Assembly: GCA_016934095.1 (NCBI GenBank)
Contig: JAFGTO010000412.1
Location: forward strand, 1-6,029
Reading direction: 5' to 3'
From: Candidatus Glassiibacteriota bacterium
GTDB taxonomy: Bacteria > Gemmatimonadota > Glassbacteria > GWA2-58-10
DNA: 6,029 bases
A program made the position numbers and the translations under genes. Positions 1 through 6,029 of this stretch are shown piece by piece. The notes under the pieces were generated by a model, which had not been told where the DNA came from, ran no database searches, and worked only from the letters and a program-made list of their open reading frames with translations. The first letter of the stretch is position 1; each line of letters starts with the position of its first letter.

Positions 1-1455
1 CGCTGGGGCAAGCCGGTGGGCTTCTACCTGCTGGACATCCTCTCATTGCGGGCGTTCGGCGCCTCGGAGTTCTCCGCGCGCCTGCCCAGCGTGCTCGCCG
101 GGCTGGGCCTGGTGCTGCTGACCGCAGCGCTGGGAGCCATGCTCTTCGACAGCCGCAGCGGGTTCTACGTCGGCCTTTTTGCCGCCACAGCGCTCCAGCC
201 CGTGGTCTATGCCCGCACCGCGGTGCCTGACATGCTGCTGAGTTTTTTCATCTGCCTGTCGCTGTACGGGTTCGTGCTCTGGGAGCGCACCGAGGCGGGC
301 GGGCGGGGCAGAGTTCTGGCGCTGGTGCTGCTTTACGCGGGCGCAGCCCTGGCTTTCCTGGTCAAGGGCCCGCTGGGAGCGCTCCTGCCGGGGATCACCC
401 TGGCCGCCTACCTGGTCATCTCCCGGCAGACCAGGGAGCTCCCCCGCCTGGGATTGTGGTGGGGCCTGCCGCTGTTCCTGGCCTTGGCCGCTCCCTGGTT
501 CATCTACATGTACCGGGTGCACGGCCCGGCCTACCTCGAGGAGTTTTTTCTGCACCGCAACCTGGAGCGCTATTTCACAGACCGCTGGGAGCACCCGGGG
601 CCAGCCTACTACTACCTGCCGGTATTGATCGCCGGCTCGTTCCCCTGGACCTTGGCCCTGGCCGGCGGGGCGGTGCGCAGCCTGCGCGGCCTGATCTTTC
701 CCGGGGTCGAGCCGGAAACCCTGCAGAAAAGCTGGAACAGCGATCTGTTGGCCTGGTGCTGGCTCGGGGTCATGCTCCTTTTCTTCTCTTTCAGCCGGTC
801 GAAGCTCCCCAACTACGTGCTGCCGCTGTATCCTGCGGCCGCGCTTTTCAGCGGGTGTTTCCTGGCCGGAGCGGAAGAGGCCCCAGGCAAGCGGGGTGCC
901 GCGGCACTGGCGGCCGGTACCGGGGTACTGGCCCTGGCCGCCCTGGTTTTCGGAGCAGCCCTGCTGCCGCAGAGGACCGGTATGCCCCGGCCGCAGGTAC
1001 TGCTGGCCCTGGCGCCGCTGGGCCTGGTCCCGGCCGGGGCTGCGGCTTTCCTGGTGCGGCGGCGCCTGGCTCTCTTCACCGCTTCCGCAGTGGCGGCCAT
1101 GGCTCTGATGTTCGCCCTGGTCAGCGGAGTGGCCCTGCCGCAGGCGGACAATTTCCGGGCGGTCAGGTCGTTCAGCCGCAGCCGTCTGGGGTCCCTGGAG
1201 CACGGCGAGCGCATCCTCTGCCTTCAGCTCTGGCCGCCCTCGCTGGGGTTCTACACCGGCGGCAAGCTTGTCCGCTTCGACCCTTACCACGACCGCTGGG
1301 GCGACTTCGCCGGACAGGGAGGGCGCTGGGTGCTCACCCGCGAGCGCTCCCTGCCCCTGCTCGACAGCCTGATGTCTTTTCAGCCGCCGGCACAGACGCA
1401 CCGCATCGGAGACCGGGTACTGGTCCGCCTGCAATCCGGGAAAACGGACGACTGA
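1..1455 (+). CDS. ArnT/PMT-like GT-C glycosyltransferase, N-terminus missing
   Basis: Integral membrane glycosyltransferase that, by family (PMT_2/ArnT-like, GT-C fold), moves a sugar from a polyprenyl-phosphate carrier to an acceptor on the outer face of the inner membrane. The reading frame is open from base 1 (Arg-Trp-Gly-Lys-Pro-Val), so the GTG at 16 is internal and the true start lies left of the window. By comparison with ArnT roughly 70-85 residues are missing, including the first membrane helix and the acidic residues of the first periplasmic loop. Of 484 visible residues, seen are the KPVGFYL segment (codons 4-10, like KPxxGYW in ArnT), ARLPS (26-30), RTAVPD with Asp77, VKGP (121-124), HRNLERYF (185-192) and HPGPAYYYLPVL (198-209) followed by GSFPW, all typical of the family. 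About ten hydrophobic helices are followed by a C-terminal soluble tail (from about codon 385). Acceptor and sugar cannot be told. The gene appears independent of the downstream protease, which has its own promoter candidate. Confidence 0.85.
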   Translation, partial: RWGKPVGFYLLDILSLRAFGASEFSARLPSVLAGLGLVLLTAALGAMLFDSRSGFYVGLFAATALQPVVYARTAVPDMLLSFFICLSLYGFVLWERTEAGGRGRVLALVLLYAGAALAFLVKGPLGALLPGITLAAYLVISRQTRELPRLGLWWGLPLFLALAAPWFIYMYRVHGPAYLEEFFLHRNLERYFTDRWEHPGPAYYYLPVLIAGSFPWTLALAGGAVRSLRGLIFPGVEPETLQKSWNSDLLAWCWLGVMLLFFSFSRSKLPNYVLPLYPAAALFSGCFLAGAEEAPGKRGAAALAAGTGVLALAALVFGAALLPQRTGMPRPQVLLALAPLGLVPAGAAAFLVRRRLALFTASAVAAMALMFALVSGVALPQADNFRAVRSFSRSRLGSLEHGERILCLQLWPPSLGFYTGGKLVRFDPYHDRWGDFAGQGGRWVLTRERSLPLLDSLMSFQPPAQTHRIGDRVLVRLQSGKTDD

Positions 1456-1478
1456 AAAGGACAATCTGAGGATAATTA

Positions 1479-1509
1479 TTGACATGACAAGCGATTATCT
1501 GCATATTAT
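1479..1509 (+). promoter_or_regulatory. Candidate sigma-70-type promoter for the protease operon
   Basis: A perfect TTGACA (1479-1484) is followed after 19 bases by TATTAT (1504-1509, five of six consensus bases). CATATT at 1502-1507 gives a 17-base spacer but a poorer -10. The element sits in a conspicuously AT-rich stretch (about 1465-1530) between two GC-rich genes and points at the protease start about 100 bases downstream. The long spacer is the weak point. No obvious terminator separates it from the upstream glycosyltransferase gene, so read-through is possible. Confidence 0.5.
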
Positions 1510-1597
1510 ATGTTTGTGCAATTAAGTAAATGCCCGGCAGGCTTTAGCGAATGTGCTTTCAGGCCGCCGGTTAAGCCGTGAGCGCTCAATGGTTGAA

Positions 1598-1602
1598 AAG
1601 GA
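1598..1602 (+). promoter_or_regulatory. Ribosome binding site that fixes the protease start
   Basis: AAGGA lies seven bases before the ATG at 1610. The open frame continues upstream to a GTG at 1553 and an ATG at 1589, but neither has a comparable site at the right distance. Starting at 1610 also places the membrane anchor directly at the N-terminus, as expected for this family. Confidence 0.8.
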
Positions 1603-1609
1603 TCTTTCC

Positions 1610-3196
1610 ATGAAAATCTCGATGTACAGAAAGCCTTACCTGTACGGCTCGATAACGGCCGTGGTCCTGATGTTGGTGGGCTGGCTGGTGGGGCAGGTGC
1701 TGGCCACCTCGGACAACACCTATATGCGGATCCTGCTGCTGCAGGACGTGGTCAACCATGTCAGCCTGCGGTACGTGGATGATATCCCCCAGGACCAGCT
1801 CTACCAGCGGGCGGTGAACGGCCTGCTGAAAAACCTGGACCCTTATACCGAGCTGATCCCCGCCGATGAGTTCAAACGCTTCCAGGAGCTGCAGATCAAG
1901 AGCGAGTACCTGGGCACCGGGATTTCGATCAGCAGGGTGAACGGCGATATCGTGGTGATGTCGACCTTCCCCGGCTCCTCCGCCTGGCGCCAGGGGCTCC
2001 AGCCCGGCGACCGGATTATCCGGGTAGACGGCAGCCCCACCAAGGGCTGGTCCACCGAACAGGCCAAGACCAACCTGCTGGGGCCGGAAGGCACCGCGGT
2101 GCAGGTCTCTGTTTCCAGGGTGGGTGTCCCGGAGCCGATAGACTTGACCCTGACCCGCACGCCGGTGGTGGTGCCTACAGTGACCAGGCATTTCATGCTG
2201 GAACCGGGTGTGGGCTACCTGCGCCTGAGCAACTTCACCGAGCGCAGCGTGGAAGAGCTGAAACAGTACCTCGATCAGCTCCAGGACCAGGGGATGACCT
2301 CTCTGATCCTGGACCTGCGCGACAACGTGGGCGGGCTGACCGAGCCGGCGATAGACATCTGCGACCTGTTCCTCTCCAAGAGGCAGTTGATAGTCTCGAT
2401 GCGCGGGCGCCACCAGGAAGACAGCAAGAGCTTTTTCTCCACCGGTAAGCCGGACTTCAAAGACCAGCCCCTGGTGGTGCTGATCAACGAATTTACGGCC
2501 AGCAGCAGCGAGATCGTAGCCGGGGCTTTCCAGGACCATGACCGGGCGGTAATAGTCGGTACCAACTCTTTCGGCAAGGGGCTGGTCCAGACCACTTTCC
2601 CGCTGAGCACCGGGGACGTGCTGAAAATCACCACCGCCCGCTACTATACACCCAGCGGCCGCAACATCCAGCGGGAAATCTACCGCAGGCAAAGGTTCCG
2701 CTCCGAGGATGAGGATGACGAGGAAGAGGAAGACCAGGAGAAAAAAGAGGAGCGCTATGTTACCGACATGGGCCGCGAGGTCAAGGGCGGCGGCGGGATC
2801 ACTCCGGATGTGGTCGTGGAAGCCGACAGCGCCGCATCAGACCCGTTGATCGCCGAGGTTTTTCCCCATGCTTTCGATTTCGCGGTGGCCTACAGGAGCA
2901 CCCATCCCGGCCTGCAAAAGCCTTTCCAAGCCGGGCCAGAAATCTACCAGGCTTTCCTCGACCACCTGGCGGAAAAACAGGTCAAGCCGGACAAAGAAAA
3001 GATCGCCAGGTACCGCCGCTACCTGACCGACTACCTGCTGACTTACCAGATCGCTCAGGTTACCTGGGATGAGAACACCGCCTACCAGCTCGTTTCGCGT
3101 TCCGACAAACAACTGACAAAGGCCCTGGGTATCATTACCAGCGGCAGGACCCAGGCGGAGATTATCGGGAAAATTAGCCAGGAGCAAAGCAATTGA
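1610..3196 (+). CDS. ctpA: S41-family carboxyl-terminal processing protease, membrane anchored
   Basis: Serine protease of the CtpA/Prc family, which trims or degrades envelope proteins from their C-termini. It is 528 residues from the ATG at 1610. A single N-terminal membrane segment (about 11-32) would anchor it with the catalytic part in the periplasm. A helical segment (about 38-95) precedes a PDZ domain (about 98-185, with LGTGI at 101-105 and GLQPGDRI at 129-136). The protease core follows: LDLRDNVGG at 234-242 (Val where Pro or Gly is more usual), then FTASSSEI with nucleophile Ser298, and FGKG with Lys323 as general base. The 25-residue Ser-to-Lys spacing matches E. coli Prc Ser430/Lys455, and Gln327 sits where Prc has Gln459. 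The site is therefore intact. A strongly acidic insert (366-381) precedes GGGGITPD (393-400), and an alpha-helical C-terminal region of about 120 residues follows. The stop overlaps the start of the next gene, suggesting co-translation. Family assignment is secure; the substrate is unknown. Confidence 0.95.
   Translation: MKISMYRKPYLYGSITAVVLMLVGWLVGQVLATSDNTYMRILLLQDVVNHVSLRYVDDIPQDQLYQRAVNGLLKNLDPYTELIPADEFKRFQELQIKSEYLGTGISISRVNGDIVVMSTFPGSSAWRQGLQPGDRIIRVDGSPTKGWSTEQAKTNLLGPEGTAVQVSVSRVGVPEPIDLTLTRTPVVVPTVTRHFMLEPGVGYLRLSNFTERSVEELKQYLDQLQDQGMTSLILDLRDNVGGLTEPAIDICDLFLSKRQLIVSMRGRHQEDSKSFFSTGKPDFKDQPLVVLINEFTASSSEIVAGAFQDHDRAVIVGTNSFGKGLVQTTFPLSTGDVLKITTARYYTPSGRNIQREIYRRQRFRSEDEDDEEEEDQEKKEERYVTDMGREVKGGGGITPDVVVEADSAASDPLIAEVFPHAFDFAVAYRSTHPGLQKPFQAGPEIYQAFLDHLAEKQVKPDKEKIARYRRYLTDYLLTYQIAQVTWDENTAYQLVSRSDKQLTKALGIITSGRTQAEIIGKISQEQSN
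3180..3184 (+). promoter_or_regulatory. Ribosome binding site supporting a TTG start
   Basis: AGGAG lies inside the last codons of the protease gene, eight bases before the TTG at 3193. It supports this unusual start over the ATG at 3277 (residue 29), which would remove the polar N-terminal tail. Confidence 0.7.
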
Positions 3197-3492
3197 GCAA
3201 GAGAAACAACCCTTCGAGTACCGGTACTGCCTCTGTCAGAGCCGCCGGCGAAGAGTCCGCTGCGGCTGCCGGCACGATGCCCCATGATTTCTGGGGCAAC
3301 ATCGTCTACTTCCTGATCGTCACCGGCGCGATCGGTTTCGTGATTGTCAACAACCCGCTGAGCATGATCCTGACCACCACCGGGATAGTGGTACTGGCGG
3401 TCCTGCTAATCCTGGACCTTTTTGCGATCATCCCCCTGTTCAGGATCCTGCTGATGGTTATCAGGCTGCGCGCGATGGAGAAAAAACGGTAA
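3193..3492 (+). CDS. Small membrane protein of unknown family
   Basis: A 99-residue protein that I do not recognise. The start is TTG, overlapping the protease stop (TTGA), with an AGGAG at good distance, so translation is probably coupled to the protease. Residues 1-33 are polar and low in complexity (Ser, Ala, Gly, Thr, Glu). From residue 34 the protein is hydrophobic: one helix at about 35-52, a short NNPLS turn, then a continuous hydrophobic stretch at about 57-90 that could be one long or two short helices. It ends in a basic tail (RLRAMEKKR), which by the positive-inside rule should be cytoplasmic. No cysteines, lipobox or catalytic motif are seen. The tight coupling suggests a role with the protease, such as partner, adaptor or substrate, but this rests on position only. 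That it is a real gene is supported by codon use, RBS and the terminator placed after it. Confidence 0.7.
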   Translation: MSKRNNPSSTGTASVRAAGEESAAAAGTMPHDFWGNIVYFLIVTGAIGFVIVNNPLSMILTTTGIVVLAVLLILDLFAIIPLFRILLMVIRLRAMEKKR

Positions 3493-3501
3493 GAAGAGGG
3501 A

Positions 3502-3530
3502 TCCCCGGAAGCTCAAAGCACCTCCGGGGA
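3502..3530 (+). repeat. Perfect 8-bp inverted repeat (hairpin) after the small gene
   Basis: TCCCCGGA at 3502-3509 pairs with TCCGGGGA at 3523-3530 around a 13-base loop. It begins nine bases after the stop of the small membrane protein gene. No T-run follows, so it is unlikely to terminate alone. It may protect the 3' end of the mRNA or act with the stronger hairpin downstream. Confidence 0.6.
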
Positions 3531-3566
3531 CAGTAACCGGAAAGCGTAGACCTGTCGTTATAATAG

Positions 3567-3609
3567 AAGGCCCGGCTTGCAGCAGAGAAAGCCGGGCCTT
3601 TCAATTTGG
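3567..3609 (+). terminator. Intrinsic terminator between convergent genes, probably bidirectional
   Basis: AAGGCCCGGCTT (3567-3578) pairs perfectly with AAGCCGGGCCTT (3589-3600), a 12-bp GC-rich stem with a 10-base loop. On the + strand it runs into TTTCAATTT, a serviceable U-rich tail for the protease operon. On the - strand it lies about 38 bases after the stop of the KamA-family gene and is followed by a weaker tail (CTTCTATTAT). The location between two converging genes fits a shared terminator. Confidence 0.8.
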
Positions 3610-3638
3610 CAGGGGAAATACCGCTTGGGCTGCGAAGA

Positions 3639-5594
3639 TCAGTAATAGAACCAGATCGTGCGGTAGTCGCGGATATTTTCACCGCGGGCGGCCAGCTCCT
3701 CCAGGTAGTCGTAGATGGGGACATCTATGTAATTGTATGGCGGCACCGGCTTGATGTTCTTTTCCCAGGGGTGGAACTCGTACACCCTGGAGCCATCGGG
3801 CAGGACCATGACCAGGCGGTGGTCCTGCCAGGAGCGCAGGTGGTTCTTGCCGAGCTTGGGCACGTTGAAAACCGGCTCATCGGTCCTGTCCAGGCCGGGC
3901 AGCAGCCGGGCCTCCTCCTTGCGCTCCTGCAGGATGCGGGCGATCGGCACCATGTAGCGCCGGGTCTCCTCCTTGCCTTTCATGTTGAACGTGTAGTAGG
4001 GGTCCACCCCGATCAGCCTGAGGTCGCGCCGCAGCTTGACAGTCTCGAAGCGGCGGGAGTTCTCCACTGTGAAGACCTCCTGGTTGTAGACACCCATTCC
4101 GGCCCGGCGGATTTTCTGCACCGCCTGCATGGCCTCAGGGGTTATCTCGTACGGGTGCTCGAAATGGGTGACTACGGCCACCTCCCGGCGGCCGGGCCGG
4201 TGGAACCCGGAAACTACCTCTACCAGGCTGTCGGTCCAGCGCATGGGCAGGACCACGGGGGTCCTGGTGCCGATCCTGATCCGGTAGATCTGCTCCTTGG
4301 CGGCCAGTATCTCCATGATCGTTTTCAGGGGCTTGTCCTGCATGATACACGGGTCGCCCCCGGTGATCAGCACGTCCCCCACGCTGCGGTGGCTGTCGAA
4401 CCAGGACAGGGCTTCCTCCAGGCTTTTCTTCGAGGCCGCGGCCTTGGGGTCGAGCACCTCGTCGATCTCCCAGTTGCGCTGGCAGTAGACACAGATCTGG
4501 CTGCAGGTGTTGAACGGCTTCAGGATGGCTATGCAGGGGTATCTCCGGGTAATCAGCTCGATGGGCGAGGTGTCGTGCTCACCCATGAAATCGAAAATGA
4601 CCCCGCGGTCGGCCCGGTGCTCGCACATGCTGTCGACATAGTCCGGAGGGGGGATCACCTGGGCACGGATAGCGTGGTCGTACCCGATAGACAGGTTGCG
4701 GTCCATCAGGCTCAGGTAATAGGGGGTGACACCGAATGGGATGCGGTTGCGGTGGGCCTTCTTGATCGCATCCTGCTGCTCGACTGTGAGCTCGATCAGG
4801 TCCAGCAGCGGACCGGCATCGCGGATGACGTGTTCGAGCTGCCATTGGTAGTCGTCCCAGTCGGATTCGCTTCCGCCGAAATAGCCGAGGATCCTGGCGC
4901 GGTTCTCCTTTCTCCAGCTCACTACGTCCGATTCCAGGCCCGAGGGGTATTTCTTGAAATATTTCTGGATGGTCGCGCCCATCTCATCCAGGATCTCGGT
5001 CCGTTTCTCCGAGGCCTCGCGGCCCTCGAGGCGCAGGAAGTCGGGGATCCCCTTCTTGGCCTCCTTGGACTCGAAATAGATGTTGGACCTGCCGGCCACC
5101 CCGCGAAAGAGGTTGATAAACTCCATCAGGAAGCCGACCGAGACCTCGGGGACCAGCTCTTCCTGCCTGCCCCGGGCCAGCTTCCACAGGCAGTCGAGCG
5201 CGGACACCCCGGTACGGTACTCGTTGACCGGGCCGATAATGCTCTTGAACGCCCGGATGCATTCCCGGACCGTGGCTTTCTCGAGGATGTGCAAGTCGTT
5301 TTCGACCTTGAAGATTTCCCGCTCGGCACGCTCGAGGTAAGAATACATCTGCTCTCGGGCCTCTTCCATGTCCGGAGCGTCTTTGAGGATCTGGTAAATC
5401 TCCGCGTTGGCTTCCCAGAGGCGGTCCAGGTAGGCGGGGTAGTCGACCTCGAACCGCGGCTTGACCATCACCACCGCATCGGTGAACACGTCATCGATGA
5501 TCTTCGACTGCACCCTCGGCCTTTCCTCTGCGGCCCCGGGTGCTTTCTTCACGCTGCCTGCCGCTGTGCGGTTTTTCAGTGCTTTCCTGTTCAT
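3639..5594 (-). CDS. KamA-family radical SAM aminomutase with long N-terminal extension, glutamate-type active site
   Basis: Predicted cytoplasmic, PLP- and [4Fe-4S]/SAM-dependent aminomutase of 651 residues; C. subterminale lysine 2,3-aminomutase (LAM) is about 416. I chose the ATG at 5594: the frame continues to 5729, but those 45 codons do not look like protein. Its RBS is weak (AGG five bases upstream). Residues 1-30 are basic and disordered-looking; 50-240 are charged and helical without a recognised domain. LAM-like sequence starts at DWDDYQWQ (245-252), then TPYYLSLMD (290-298), RYP (351-353), Cys364/Cys368/Cys371 (CX3CX2C, cluster ligands), GGDP (412-415), RIGTRTPVVLP (440-450) and HFEHPYEIT (477-485). 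Arg373 matches LAM Arg134, which holds the substrate carboxylate. Lys539 and Asn577 fall where LAM has Asp293 and Asp330, so lysine is an unlikely substrate. Lys583 (or Lys580) is the candidate PLP lysine, in VPKLGK rather than PGGGGK. Radical SAM/KamA membership is secure. A glutamate-like substrate is an inference. EpmB-type EF-P lysyl modification seems less likely given length and motif differences. Confidence 0.8.
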   Translation of the reverse strand: MNRKALKNRTAAGSVKKAPGAAEERPRVQSKIIDDVFTDAVVMVKPRFEVDYPAYLDRLWEANAEIYQILKDAPDMEEAREQMYSYLERAEREIFKVENDLHILEKATVRECIRAFKSIIGPVNEYRTGVSALDCLWKLARGRQEELVPEVSVGFLMEFINLFRGVAGRSNIYFESKEAKKGIPDFLRLEGREASEKRTEILDEMGATIQKYFKKYPSGLESDVVSWRKENRARILGYFGGSESDWDDYQWQLEHVIRDAGPLLDLIELTVEQQDAIKKAHRNRIPFGVTPYYLSLMDRNLSIGYDHAIRAQVIPPPDYVDSMCEHRADRGVIFDFMGEHDTSPIELITRRYPCIAILKPFNTCSQICVYCQRNWEIDEVLDPKAAASKKSLEEALSWFDSHRSVGDVLITGGDPCIMQDKPLKTIMEILAAKEQIYRIRIGTRTPVVLPMRWTDSLVEVVSGFHRPGRREVAVVTHFEHPYEITPEAMQAVQKIRRAGMGVYNQEVFTVENSRRFETVKLRRDLRLIGVDPYYTFNMKGKEETRRYMVPIARILQERKEEARLLPGLDRTDEPVFNVPKLGKNHLRSWQDHRLVMVLPDGSRVYEFHPWEKNIKPVPPYNYIDVPIYDYLEELAARGENIRDYRTIWFYY

Positions 5595-5694
5595 GGCTGC
5601 CTGGCCCCGGCTGAGTGAGAGTTCGCTCCGGTAAGCATGATGCAGCATCGTTGCCCGAGGCCCGCCCGGAAAACCTGCCCGGGGAAGCCCCCCT

Positions 5695-5721
5695 ATTACA
5701 ACTTGTGGCCTTAACTGTAAA
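5695..5721 (-). promoter_or_regulatory. Weak promoter candidate for the KamA-family gene
   Basis: On the - strand TTTACA (5721-5716) is followed after 15 bases by TGTAAT (5700-5695), each five of six consensus bases. It lies about 100 bases before the chosen ATG. The short spacer makes it suboptimal and it may be chance. Confidence 0.25.
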
Positions 5722-5867
5722 CAGGTCAAGAGTTTTTTTCCGGCGGCCGGGGAAAGGCGGCGAAGGGTATCAGGGTTGACGGGTCGCCATAGGTGATGCA
5801 GGTGTCATCAAATTCCGGGGGGATGACCAGTATCCGGGCAAAGCAGGCAAGCCGGAGGTAAAATATC

Positions 5868-5892
5868 GCCGCGTAGTTAGAGCGATTGTCAA
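5868..5892 (-). promoter_or_regulatory. Alternative distal promoter element on the minus strand
   Basis: A perfect TTGACA on the - strand (5892-5887) borders the AT-rich block, but the best -10 downstream is poor (a GATATT-like sequence about 19 bases on). If used, the KamA-family mRNA would carry a leader of about 260 bases. Low confidence. Confidence 0.15.
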
Positions 5893-6020
5893 AAGTTTTT
5901 CTCCTTTACCCCAAATTTTTTATTATGTCTGTGTATCTGAGTCCTAAACTGAGCGATTTGCTCACAAAGGATTCTTTTTCAGCTGTAAAACACACGTTTT
6001 GACCTGTTGCTGTTTTCTTC

Positions 6021-6025
6021 AGGAG
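6021..6025 (+). promoter_or_regulatory. Possible ribosome binding site for a gene starting beyond the right edge
   Basis: AGGAG ends four bases before the window ends, after an AT-rich non-coding stretch. A start codon at normal spacing would fall just outside. The motif is short and could be chance. Confidence 0.3.
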
Positions 6026-6029
6026 CGGC

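Larger units (their letters stand above)
5595..6029. other. Non-coding region upstream of the KamA-family gene
   Basis: No convincing gene lies in these 435 bases. Bases 5595-5880 keep the GC-rich composition of the coding regions; 5890-6029 are distinctly AT-rich with T-tracts (5896-5900, 5916-5921, 5975-5979). The - strand contains two weak promoter candidates for the KamA-family gene, listed separately. A short hairpin, TGAGC-GATTT-GCTCA, is at 5950-5964. Bases 5720-5729 and 5999-6008 form a distant inverted repeat of TTGACCTGTT. The right end probably belongs to the leader of a + strand gene beyond the window, which would make this a divergent control region. Confidence 0.6.

Noticed and set aside
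43..1485. A 480-codon open frame antisense to the glycosyltransferase gene
   Set aside because: The product is a Gln-, Gly- and Arg-rich sequence typical of antisense GC-rich frames; the + strand shows clear family motifs and membrane helices.
1553..1609. GTG at 1553 or ATG at 1589 as the protease start
   Set aside because: Neither has a good RBS, and they would put a basic stretch before the membrane anchor. The ATG at 1610 has AAGGA at ideal spacing.
3559..3564. Perfect TATAAT on the + strand
   Set aside because: No -35 element lies at suitable distance, and it sits directly in front of the terminator hairpin with no gene downstream on that strand.
3606..5618. A 670-codon open frame on the + strand antisense to the KamA-family gene
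   Set aside because: Long antisense frames are common in GC-rich genes. The translation shows no recognisable motif, while the - strand carries the full radical SAM aminomutase signature.
5595..5729. A 45-residue N-terminal extension of the KamA-family protein
   Set aside because: The extra residues are Gly-, Pro- and Arg-rich without family resemblance, overlap a possible promoter, and have no RBS at the upstream starts.

Overview
The window comes from a GC-rich bacterial chromosome. It holds three complete protein-coding genes, one gene cut by the left edge, and a non-coding right end that is clearly more AT-rich in its last 150 bases. The S41 protease carries a long acidic insert before its GGGGITPD segment. 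From memory this is common in FCB-group and related candidate phyla, so I lean towards an uncultured member of such a lineage, with low confidence. No tRNA, rRNA, CRISPR array or insertion sequence was seen.

Layout: (1) Bases 1-1455, + strand: a polytopic GT-C glycosyltransferase of the ArnT/PMT_2 type, missing its N-terminus. (2) A 154-base AT-rich gap with a good -35/-10 candidate. (3) Bases 1610-3196, + strand: a membrane-anchored carboxyl-terminal processing protease with an intact Ser-Lys-Gln centre. Its stop overlaps the TTG start of (4), a 99-residue membrane protein of unknown family at 3193-3492. These two look like one translationally coupled unit. (5) A perfect 12-bp GC-rich hairpin at 3567-3600 between convergent genes, probably a shared terminator. 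(6) Bases 3639-5594, - strand: a 651-residue KamA-family radical SAM protein. (7) Bases 5595-6029: upstream region of that gene, probably also the leader of a + strand gene starting just beyond the right edge.

The most interesting object is the KamA-family protein. It keeps the CX3CX2C cluster motif and the GGD motif. At the two positions where lysine 2,3-aminomutase uses aspartates to hold the substrate side-chain amine it has Lys and Asn. As I recall the literature, this is the pair found in glutamate 2,3-aminomutase. It also has about 240 extra N-terminal residues not found in classical aminomutases. I infer an aminomutase acting on glutamate or a similar acidic amino acid, perhaps making beta-glutamate, with an added helical domain of unknown role.

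Functionally the left half is cell-envelope work: transfer of sugar from a lipid carrier, and periplasmic proteolysis with a small membrane companion. The right half is amino-acid metabolism. Nothing in the sequence ties the two halves together beyond a shared terminator.
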